A stretch of 7,928 nucleotides of DNA. Origin: Bacillota bacterium. GTDB lineage: Bacteria > Bacillota > Bacilli > Alicyclobacillales > SLC66. Of this stretch, positions 1 through 5,324 are shown one piece after another (position 1 is the stretch's first letter; each line of letters begins with the position of its first letter). The stretch lies in contig JAJZCJ010000144.1 of the NCBI GenBank assembly GCA_021846145.1, positions 1-7,928 on the forward strand. The letters are read 5' to 3'. The notes under the pieces are model-generated. The model was not told where the DNA came from. It searched no databases and worked only from the letters and a program-made list of their open reading frames with translations. The translations under genes were made by a program, and so were the position numbers.

Positions 1-124
1 GGAAATGATGCTTCCGATGCAATAACAGGCGATTGAGATAGGCGTCTATCATTTGAACTAGTGTGAAATAACCTTTTCATCCTCCCTTGATTGTGATAGG
101 TTTACTACGTGGGGAGGTTTTTTT
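1..124. other. Leader region upstream of the first gene
   Basis: No complete gene is visible here. In frame 1 the plus strand reads twelve codons to a TGA at 34-36 (tail GNDASDAITGD), which could be the C-terminus of an upstream gene but is too short to judge. A small perfect stem-loop, GATAG-GCGT-CTATC, lies at 37-50 with no T-run behind it. I see no convincing -35/-10 pair for the following gene. The rightmost part (81-126) is listed separately as a terminator-like hairpin. Confidence 0.4.
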
Positions 125-126
125 TT
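81..126 (+). terminator. Terminator-like hairpin overlapping the SD and start codon of the next gene
   Basis: CCTCCCT (81-87) can pair with GGGGAGG (111-117): six Watson-Crick pairs plus one T-G wobble, around a 23-nt loop. Nine consecutive T residues (118-126) follow at once. GC-rich stem plus T-run is the form of an intrinsic terminator. The 3' arm is also the Shine-Dalgarno sequence of the gene starting at 125, and the T-run runs into its TTG start. If the stem forms, it would either stop transcription or hide the ribosome-binding site. The long loop makes the stem only moderately stable, so the match could be chance. Confidence 0.35.
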
Positions 127-1693
127 GCTTACCTTTTTATTGATTATTGTGATTGTTGTATTGTTGTTGCCACCTGCCATGATCATGTTCATACTATGGG
201 GTCAATCGCGAAAGACACCACATGCCATTATTAGGTCACATCCTTATTTGGGGTGGTTGCGTTATTTTTTAGAAAAAATCGGCCCCGAGTTTCGTCAATA
301 CTGGTTTGATAATGATACTAGTGCTGAACCATTTTCACGCAATGATTTTCTTGGTGTGACGTTTGCCGCTAAGTACCGAACTGATTTAATCAGTTTTGGT
401 GGTAAGAGAGATTATGATTTGCCGGGGTATTATCTAGCAAATAGCTTATTTACGCGCTTGGCTGAAGAGATGAGTGTAGATAATCGGGAAAAAATAGCTT
501 CAAAAAAATACACGATTCACAAAGAGGGTTTGTTTTCTAGAAAGGAAGATTTTATCGATGACGAATCGACCAAATGGCTATTAAGCGATGAGGATGCTTT
601 GGTCGTCGGTAAAGAACGAATCCAACCATGGGTATTAAAGGGACTGTTTGGTGTATCTGCCACGTCTTACGGTGCGGTAGGTGAACATTATATCCTTTCG
701 ACGGGGCAAGCCGTCAATATGGCTGGTGGCTCTTGGATGAATACAGGCGAGGGGGGAGTGGCACCAGAGCATTTACAGACTGGGGCGGATCTCGTGGCAC
801 AAATTGGCCCTGGACTGTTTGGGTATCGGGATGAAGAAGGGGATTTTTCATATGAAGAATTCCGCAAGGTGGCAGCCCACGTGCAGGTGAAGGCATTCGA
901 ATTGAAGTTTGCTCAAGGGGCGAAAATTAGAGGTGGTCACCTTGAAGGTAGTAAAGTGAACGCCAAGGTAGCAGCTATTCGCAAGGTACCTGTAGGCATC
1001 ACTGTCAATTCACCCAATCGCTTTCCGTTTTTGAATAATGCCGAGAGAACGCTCCGGTTTATTGCCGATCTTCAAAAGGCGGGTGGAAAGCCGGTTGGGA
1101 TTAAAATTGTCGTAGGTGCCAAAGAATCACTGATTGACTTTTTTGTGACAATGAAACGATTGGCTATTTATCCTGATTTTTTAACTGTGGACGGAGGCGA
1201 AGGTGGATCGGGAGCCACTTTCAAATCGATGGCTGACTCGATGGGACTTCCCCTTTATGCCGCATTAATTGCAGCGACAGATGCGGCTGTGGAAACTGGT
1301 GTCAGAGACCGGTTTGCCGTGTTTGCGTCTGGCAAGCTGGTTTCTCCTGATAAAGTCGCGATTGCCTTGGCGCTTGGTGCAGATGCCACGGTATCAGCCA
1401 GAGGTTTTATGATGGCTAATGGGTGTATTATGGCGCTGCAATGTCATACGGGGAAATGCCCTGCTGGCGTGACTACTACTGATCCTAAGCATCAGGAGGC
1501 TTTGCTTGTAGAGGAGAAAAAGTGGCGTGTGATGAATTATTTGCTGCACGTCAGATCTAGCCTGTTTGCATTATCCGCAGCCTGTGGACTGACAAGTCCA
1601 CGACAATTAACGAGAGCACACGTGGTCTACAAAAATGAATATGGCCGCACCGTTCGGGCTAGTGAGTTATTTCCCATCAATCCAACCGCATGA
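125..1693 (+). CDS. Membrane-anchored FMN-dependent glutamate-synthase-like protein (GltB2/GltS domain)
   Basis: This is a stand-alone version of the FMN-binding synthase domain of glutamate synthase large subunits; the glutamine amidotransferase domain is absent. Residues 2-26 form one hydrophobic helix, so the protein is probably anchored in the membrane with its barrel in the cytoplasm. The TIM-barrel signatures are NTGEGG near residue 205, VNSPNRFPF near 296, VDGGEGGSG at 355-363 (flavin/phosphate loop) and, later, ASGKLVSPDKVA. Cys434, Cys440 and Cys445 (C-x5-C-x4-C, ending CPAGV) match the 3Fe-4S ligands of glutamate synthase. The length of 522 residues suits the family. I chose the TTG start because GGGGAGG (111-117) lies 7 nt upstream and this start keeps the whole membrane helix; the next ATG (179) would cut it. 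The true substrate of these stand-alone proteins is uncertain: with no amidotransferase domain they would need free ammonia or a partner, so glutamate synthesis is not proved. The Nudix gene follows after 19 bp, probably in the same transcript. Confidence 0.85.
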   Translation: MLTFLLIIVIVVLLLPPAMIMFILWGQSRKTPHAIIRSHPYLGWLRYFLEKIGPEFRQYWFDNDTSAEPFSRNDFLGVTFAAKYRTDLISFGGKRDYDLPGYYLANSLFTRLAEEMSVDNREKIASKKYTIHKEGLFSRKEDFIDDESTKWLLSDEDALVVGKERIQPWVLKGLFGVSATSYGAVGEHYILSTGQAVNMAGGSWMNTGEGGVAPEHLQTGADLVAQIGPGLFGYRDEEGDFSYEEFRKVAAHVQVKAFELKFAQGAKIRGGHLEGSKVNAKVAAIRKVPVGITVNSPNRFPFLNNAERTLRFIADLQKAGGKPVGIKIVVGAKESLIDFFVTMKRLAIYPDFLTVDGGEGGSGATFKSMADSMGLPLYAALIAATDAAVETGVRDRFAVFASGKLVSPDKVAIALALGADATVSARGFMMANGCIMALQCHTGKCPAGVTTTDPKHQEALLVEEKKWRVMNYLLHVRSSLFALSAACGLTSPRQLTRAHVVYKNEYGRTVRASELFPINPTA

Positions 1694-1712
1694 TTCGAGG
1701 AGGAATGACAGT

Positions 1713-2489
1713 ATGGTAAAGGAGCAATCGGATCTTCTTGCACCACGACTGTCTGCAACGATGATCATTGTACGTGCAGCTAGCGGTGATTCTGCTTGCG
1801 AGGTGCTTGCAATCACACGGTCAAAAAAACTGCGCGTACTGCCTGGGTTTATGGTATTCCCTGGCGGTGTACTAGATCCATTGGATATTTATGTGGCGAC
1901 ATCACTGCAACAGGCAATGAGGGTTAATACGCCATCGCTATTTAGTCTTCAGGAGGCTGATTTCAAGGGGGACATCGTATCTCGAGACCTGTTGTATTGG
2001 TCATTGTTTGCAGCAGGGGCGCGTGAACTCTTTGAAGAAACAGGTATTTATATGGGCGCACAACGCAAATCTTGGGAAGAGATAAAGGCGATACGCGAAT
2101 CGCTCTTGCAGGGTCAAGGTAGTGAGTGGACGGAATTGGTGATGACGGAACCTTCATTCTATCCCTTCCGTTATGTGGGTAGACGTGTCACGCCAATGCA
2201 AGTGAAGCATCGTTTTGATACTCATTATTTCATCGTGCAGGTACCTCATGATACCGAAGTGTATCCGTCGCCTGATGAAGTTGAGTCGGTGCTATGGAGT
2301 GCACCAGACGAACTTTTGACGCGTTTTGGTCAAGACGAATTTCACATGGCTCCGCCTACTGTGGACGCGTTAACGACGTTGAGCCGTCATGCATCATTAG
2401 CTGACTTGATGGCAAACGCAGCCATGTCAGAACAACGAAATGACGATGCACGCATTAATCATTTTCTTCGTCAGCTAAGTGCGAATTAG
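1713..2489 (+). CDS. Nudix hydrolase with an interrupted Nudix box (NUDT19-like)
   Basis: The 258-residue protein has a Nudix fold and should hydrolyse a nucleoside diphosphate linked to another group; CoA or acyl-CoA derivatives are plausible because related NUDT19/RP2-type enzymes act on CoA. The box is split: FPGGVLD lies at 49-55, while the metal-binding part RELFEETGI lies at 104-112. The canonical box puts that arginine 14 residues after the glycine; here the gap is 52, implying an insert of about 38 residues. As I recall, NUDT19-type proteins carry an insert at the same place. Glu105, Glu108 and Glu109 are the expected Mg2+ ligands. I set the start at ATG 1713 because GGAGG (1699-1703) stands 9 nt upstream. 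A longer in-frame reading from 1635 would overlap the preceding gene by 59 bp and has no good ribosome-binding site. The last 35 bp overlap the 3' end of the minus-strand hydrolase gene. Substrate assignment is inference. Confidence 0.88.
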   Translation: MVKEQSDLLAPRLSATMIIVRAASGDSACEVLAITRSKKLRVLPGFMVFPGGVLDPLDIYVATSLQQAMRVNTPSLFSLQEADFKGDIVSRDLLYWSLFAAGARELFEETGIYMGAQRKSWEEIKAIRESLLQGQGSEWTELVMTEPSFYPFRYVGRRVTPMQVKHRFDTHYFIVQVPHDTEVYPSPDEVESVLWSAPDELLTRFGQDEFHMAPPTVDALTTLSRHASLADLMANAAMSEQRNDDARINHFLRQLSAN

Positions 2490-3357
2490 TCACAGCTTCG
2501 GTATAGTAAAATTGATGGTCTGATGGGGCAAAGCGCAGGGTGATCTGTTGTTCAAATAACAACTTTTGCAAATGGGCGGTGACGGTTTTTTTCGCAGCCC
2601 AAAGGATCTCTGTCGGGATTTTTCCACGATAGATACGATCAACTAATGTGGCTAACGTAACTTCTCCAGCTCGTAGGTATGCTAGGATGTCTGCTTCTCG
2701 ATCCAGTCTGCGTTGTTTTATCCTTGTCATTAGGGTATGTGGTGTGGAAAGTGGTTCGCCATGCCCAGGGTACAACATGGTTGCGGGTAGTAAGAGTAGG
2801 CGATCTAGGGAGTCGAGGTAATCAGATAGGTGGCCGTCCGGAGGACCGATCCAGACGGTGCCATCAGGGATAACGTGATCGCCGATGAATAAGTTGCCAT
2901 GTGTTTTGTCGAAGATGGCTATGTGACCGTGTGTATGACCTGGAATATGCAGGACATTGAATATGGTTCCGGCAAATGGGATTTCCAACCCGTCGATCAG
3001 GTCAGCAATCACTTCGTGTGTGTCTGTATTCGGGAAATATTGCTCATATAATGTGATTAGTGGTGCAAGATCGTGAGGGTGACAGTGTATTTTCACTTGA
3101 AATGATTTGGCGATCTGTTGGGCTCCCAAACTGTGATCAGGGTGAAAGTGTGTTAGATATATCCCTTGTAACTGTAGTTTTGCATTGATTACATGCTGAC
3201 TGATGTCTAGCGCACTCTCGGGAAACCCTGCATCGATCAGCAGGGCTTTTCCATCAGCAATGATCAAGTAGGCATTCACATTGTTCTCGAGCATGGTGTT
3301 TTTTGTGGATAGCGAGAGTGTTTCCACTTGATATGGCAATCTAATCATCCTTTGCAT
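2455..3357 (-). CDS. MBL-fold metallohydrolase with C-terminal winged-helix region (LACTB2/glyoxalase II-like)
   Basis: This is a metallo-beta-lactamase-fold hydrolase of up to 300 residues. Numbered from ATG 3357, the metal site is complete: T-H-F-H-P-D-H at 69-75 gives His70, His72, Asp74 and His75; His141 lies in PGHTHGH, Asp160 in GDH and His199 in YPGHGEP. This two-metal site is typical of hydrolases acting on thioesters, esters or phosphodiesters. Residues from about 215 to 285 look like the helical winged-helix tail (BLACT_WH type) of LACTB2-like members, which are often loosely annotated as beta-lactamases; a drug-hydrolysing role is not suggested. The start is uncertain. ATG 3357 has no ribosome-binding site and ATG 3348 directly abuts AAAGG, but TTG at 3339 has AAAGG 9 nt upstream and may be the real start, removing six residues. 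The TAA stop lies inside the 3' end of the Nudix gene. An AATATA at 3378-3383 (TATATT on this strand) is a possible -10 element without a clear -35. Substrate unknown. Confidence 0.88.
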   Translation of the reverse strand: MQRMIRLPYQVETLSLSTKNTMLENNVNAYLIIADGKALLIDAGFPESALDISQHVINAKLQLQGIYLTHFHPDHSLGAQQIAKSFQVKIHCHPHDLAPLITLYEQYFPNTDTHEVIADLIDGLEIPFAGTIFNVLHIPGHTHGHIAIFDKTHGNLFIGDHVIPDGTVWIGPPDGHLSDYLDSLDRLLLLPATMLYPGHGEPLSTPHTLMTRIKQRRLDREADILAYLRAGEVTLATLVDRIYRGKIPTEILWAAKKTVTAHLQKLLFEQQITLRFAPSDHQFYYTEAVTNSHLADEEND

Positions 3358-3363
3358 GGAGGT
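3358..3363 (+). promoter_or_regulatory. Ribosome-binding site fixing the TTG start of the adenosyltransferase
   Basis: GGAGGT stands 9 nt before TTG 3373. It decides the start: the frame stays open upstream to another TTG at 3328 with no comparable site, while the protein read from 3373 begins KIYTKTGDSGET, the usual N-terminus of the family. The site directly abuts ATG 3357 of the divergent gene. Confidence 0.85.
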
Positions 3364-3372
3364 GTTCTCTAC

Positions 3373-3951
3373 TTGAAAATATACACAAAAACAGGGGACA
3401 GTGGGGAAACAAGTTTGATTTATGGTCGACGTGTAGGTAAAGATGATCTGCGCGTCGAAACGTACGGTACTGTCGATGAGGTTAATTCTGCGCTTGGTCT
3501 TGCGGTGTCGATGCTGCGGGAGTCACAGAAAAGTTCAAAAGATTTACTCGCGATTTTGCAACGCATTCAGAGGGATCTTTTTGATGTGGGCAGAGATCTG
3601 GCGACACCGGACGACAAACAGGATACTTTTTTTATGGACAAAGAACGAGTGCTGCTGCTCGAAAAGGTGATTGACCAACTGGATAAGGAGTTAGTGCCGC
3701 TTAAACAGTTCATTTTGCCTGGGGGGACGAAAGCAGCAGCACAACTACATGTGGTTCGGACGGTCGTGAGAAGGGCAGAACGGTGGATTGTTAGGCTTAA
3801 TCAAGAGCAGCGCGTGAATATAATGTTGCTGCACTACCTTAATCGCCTTTCTGACCTTCTATTTGTGATGTCTAGAGTGGTGAATGCCCGCGCTGGTGTG
3901 AGTGAACCTGTGGTTGATTTTCAGTCCCCGCCACCGACATTGGAGGTATAA
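3373..3951 (+). CDS. PduO-type cob(I)alamin adenosyltransferase
   Basis: The 192-residue enzyme transfers the 5'-deoxyadenosyl group of ATP to reduced cobalamin, making adenosylcobalamin in the cytoplasm. The N-terminus holds the ATP-binding TKTGDSGETSL motif (residues 5-15). It is followed by YGTVDEVNSALGLA, the motif LPGGTKAAAQLHVVRTVVRRAERW, split by eye as LPGG then the helix with RRAER, and a late YLNRLSDLLFVMSR helix. All are hallmarks of the PduO/MMAB trimeric family, and the length is normal. The TTG start is supported by GGAGGT nine bases upstream. The gene sits head-to-head with the MBL hydrolase with only 15-33 bp between starts, so its promoter must lie inside that gene. Its last codons contain the ribosome-binding site of the following phosphatase gene (GGAGG, 3942-3946), suggesting coupled translation. 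The product is the cofactor of the class II ribonucleotide reductase encoded downstream, which is the most likely local use. The symbol cobO is sometimes used for bacterial members, but it properly belongs to a different fold, so I leave the symbol empty. Confidence 0.93.
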   Translation: MKIYTKTGDSGETSLIYGRRVGKDDLRVETYGTVDEVNSALGLAVSMLRESQKSSKDLLAILQRIQRDLFDVGRDLATPDDKQDTFFMDKERVLLLEKVIDQLDKELVPLKQFILPGGTKAAAQLHVVRTVVRRAERWIVRLNQEQRVNIMLLHYLNRLSDLLFVMSRVVNARAGVSEPVVDFQSPPPTLEV

Positions 3952-3954
3952 TGC

Positions 3955-4728
3955 ATGCGCGAGGTATTGGTAAAGTCGAAAGCGTTACTCTTTGATCTGG
4001 ATGGCACACTGATTCGCGGTGAGGAGGCCATACCGGGAGCAACGTCTTTTGTTCGAGAACTGGTTAATTTAGGGAAGAAAATTGTCTACCTGACAAATAA
4101 TGCGACGCGAACGAAGCAGGCAGTCTCTGCTTTATTAGCAGGGCTAGGTTTTCCTGCTACACCAGACATGGTGCTCACCAGTAGCGTGACGGCAGCAGCT
4201 TTACTTACACGTAAGATAGGCACTGGCAAGAAAGTGTACGTGATTGGCGAGGAGGGGCTGAGGCAGCCACTTTTAGCTGCTGGCTTTGTATTAGCAGAAG
4301 ATGATGACTTATCAGTGCATGCGGTAGTGATGGGACTTGATCGCAACGTCACGTATCTACACTTTGAAAAAGCGGTGCGGCATATTTATGCGGGTGCTGT
4401 TTTCATGGCTACTAATTTGGATCGAGTGATCCCAGTGCAGGGCGGGTTTGCACCCGGGGCAGGGTCGCTAGTCGCCTTGGTCAAAACGGCTACCGGGGTC
4501 AATCCATTGCTTGCAGGTAAACCAAGTGCAGATTTTGTTAATGAAGCACTGCTATTAGCTGATGTGAGCCGCGAAGAAGCGATTCTCATTGGCGACAATC
4601 CAGACACCGATATTCTTGCCGCAAAAAATGCCGGTGTATTTTCGATTCTAATTGAATCTGGAGTGCCTAGCGATGAAAATATTTTTCCCGATTTACAAGT
4701 TCACAGTTTGGCTGATTTGCTTAATTAA
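3955..4728 (+). CDS. HAD-IIA family phosphatase (YutF/NagD-like)
   Basis: This 257-residue protein is a haloacid-dehalogenase-superfamily phosphatase of the IIA cap type. Motif I is FDLDGT with nucleophile Asp14 and general acid Asp16; motif II is LTNNATR with Thr47; motif III is AGKP with Lys189; motif IV is IGDNPDTD with Asp214 and Asp219. The cap lies between motifs II and III and contains VYVIGEEGLRQ, closely resembling B. subtilis YutF as I remember it. Relatives dephosphorylate small sugar phosphates, nucleoside monophosphates or p-nitrophenyl phosphate, so the physiological substrate is open; removal of damaged or surplus phosphometabolites is a common role. ATG 3955 lies 8 nt after GGAGG (3942-3946) and 3 bp after the stop of the adenosyltransferase, so the two are almost certainly cotranscribed. 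A 12-bp palindrome, GCTTAATTAAGC (4719-4730), covers the stop codon, but no clear terminator follows. Confidence 0.93.
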   Translation: MREVLVKSKALLFDLDGTLIRGEEAIPGATSFVRELVNLGKKIVYLTNNATRTKQAVSALLAGLGFPATPDMVLTSSVTAAALLTRKIGTGKKVYVIGEEGLRQPLLAAGFVLAEDDDLSVHAVVMGLDRNVTYLHFEKAVRHIYAGAVFMATNLDRVIPVQGGFAPGAGSLVALVKTATGVNPLLAGKPSADFVNEALLLADVSREEAILIGDNPDTDILAAKNAGVFSILIESGVPSDENIFPDLQVHSLADLLN

Positions 4729-4775
4729 GCGCGAAATTCCTCGCTATCTCCTCTTTTTACACTTCTAAGGCCTGC

Positions 4776-4805
4776 TTGACCACGACTAAATATAGCGTAT
4801 ATAAT
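4776..4805 (+). promoter_or_regulatory. Sigma-70/sigma-A-type promoter of nrdR-nrdJ
   Basis: TTGACC (4776-4781) is a five-of-six -35 match and TATAAT (4800-4805) is a perfect -10, with 18 bp between them. Transcription should start near 4812, leaving a leader of about 40 nt before nrdR. The spacer contains the first NrdR-box-like palindrome, so repressor binding would block RNA polymerase directly. This is the best promoter match I found in the window. Confidence 0.78.
4783..4798 (+). promoter_or_regulatory. NrdR box 1 (operator within the promoter spacer)
   Basis: The core CTAAATATAG (4786-4795) matches the NrdR-box core CwAtATaTwG at every strongly conserved position, with one deviation at a weak one. 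The outer flanks match only partly. It lies between the -35 and -10 elements of the nrdR promoter, a position suited to repression. The consensus is from memory of the family, not a computed score. Confidence 0.68.
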
Positions 4806-4824
4806 GAACTTCGTAAAAGCAATT

Positions 4825-4840
4825 ACACTACATATAGTTG
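4825..4840 (+). promoter_or_regulatory. NrdR box 2 (downstream operator)
   Basis: ACACTACATATAGTTG matches the 16-bp NrdR-box consensus acaCwAtATaTwGtgt at about 13 positions. Its core CTACATATAG differs at one weak position. It lies about 13 bp after the predicted transcription start. The centre of this box (4832/4833) is 42 bp from that of box 1 (4790/4791), exactly four helical turns, so NrdR oligomers could bind both on one face of the DNA. Confidence 0.7.
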
Positions 4841-4846
4841 GTGATC
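4840..4846 (+). promoter_or_regulatory. Unusual ribosome-binding site of nrdR
   Basis: No GGAGG precedes ATG 4851. The only complementarity is GGTGATC (4840-4846), which would pair with the part of the 16S rRNA tail just 5' of the usual anti-SD core and ends only 4 nt before the start. It also touches the end of NrdR box 2. Weak initiation would fit a repressor needed in small amounts, whereas the nrdJ gene behind it has a full GGAGG. Confidence 0.4.
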
Positions 4847-4850
4847 GTAC

Positions 4851-5309
4851 ATGCGTTGTCCGTTTTGTCAAGCCCCTGATTCACGAGTTCTTGAGTCGCG
4901 TGCAAGTGATGAGCAATCTATTGTGCGCAGGCGTAGGGAGTGCATCACCTGTCAACGTAGGTTTACCACCTATGAACGAGTGGAATTGGCACCATTGATG
5001 GTGGTCAAAAAGGACAAGTCTCGTGAAGAATTTGATCGCGATAAAGTCCGTCGCGGTATTTCCAGAGCTTGTGAAAAAAGGCCAATTACGTCTGATCAGA
5101 TTGAAAATTTGGTGGATGTCTTGGAGCAAGGCCTGCGCACTGATTTTGAACGCGAAGTACCGTCTATGCAAGTAGGGGAACGAGTGATGGGACTATTAAA
5201 GGATCTTGATCCTGTTGCTTATGTAAGGTTTGCAAGTGTATACAGGGAGTTTCATGATTTGAATTCATTTACGGATGAGATCATGCGCTTTTTGCATCAG
5301 AAAGATTGA
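4851..5309 (+). CDS. nrdR: Transcriptional repressor NrdR
   Basis: NrdR is a nucleotide-sensing repressor of ribonucleotide reductase genes. The 152-residue length is typical. The N-terminus is a zinc ribbon with Cys3, Cys6, Cys31 and Cys34 (CPFC and CITC) followed by the family stretch RRFTTYERVE. Residues from about 49 to 139 form an ATP-cone domain, opening with VVKKDKSREEFDRDKV, which binds ATP or dATP and controls oligomerisation and DNA binding. The zinc ribbon contacts NrdR boxes, two of which lie just upstream, so autoregulation together with nrdJ is likely. The frame is open further upstream in no useful way: ATG 4851 gives the exact family N-terminus MRCPFC. The gene precedes nrdJ by 15 bp, with a complete ribosome-binding site in the gap, indicating one operon. 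NrdR may also control other reductase genes elsewhere in the genome. I see nothing abnormal in the protein. Confidence 0.98.
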   Translation: MRCPFCQAPDSRVLESRASDEQSIVRRRRECITCQRRFTTYERVELAPLMVVKKDKSREEFDRDKVRRGISRACEKRPITSDQIENLVDVLEQGLRTDFEREVPSMQVGERVMGLLKDLDPVAYVRFASVYREFHDLNSFTDEIMRFLHQKD

Positions 5310-5324
5310 ACTGGAGGGAACTAT

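Noticed and set aside
1..80. Divergent minus-strand gene starting at ATG 80 or ATG 52 and leaving the window
   Set aside because: The GGGAGG on the minus strand directly abuts ATG 80 with no spacer, and AAAAGG is 19 nt from ATG 52. With at most 27 codons visible, no family is recognisable.
1635..1712. Longer N-terminus for the Nudix protein from ATG 1635
   Set aside because: It would lie inside the end of the preceding gene, lacks a good ribosome-binding site and adds residues unlike a Nudix N-terminus. ATG 1713 has GGAGG 9 nt upstream.
4086..4607. Minus-strand open frames of 73-88 codons across the HAD gene, and similar ones across nrdJ
   Set aside because: They are shadows of well-supported plus-strand genes. 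They are rich in Ser, Pro and Arg and have no ribosome-binding site or recognisable motif.
4719..4760. Intrinsic terminator after the HAD phosphatase gene
   Set aside because: The GCTTAATTAAGC palindrome is AT-rich with no T-run behind it. The AGCG/CGCT pairing (4728-4745) is only 4 bp and ends 8 nt before a five-T run, too weak to call.
4729..4850. Cobalamin riboswitch upstream of nrdR-nrdJ, expected for a B12-dependent enzyme
   Set aside because: The gap is 122 bp and is taken up by a promoter and two NrdR-box-like sites. There is no room for the roughly 200-nt aptamer, and I see no B12-box-like sequence.
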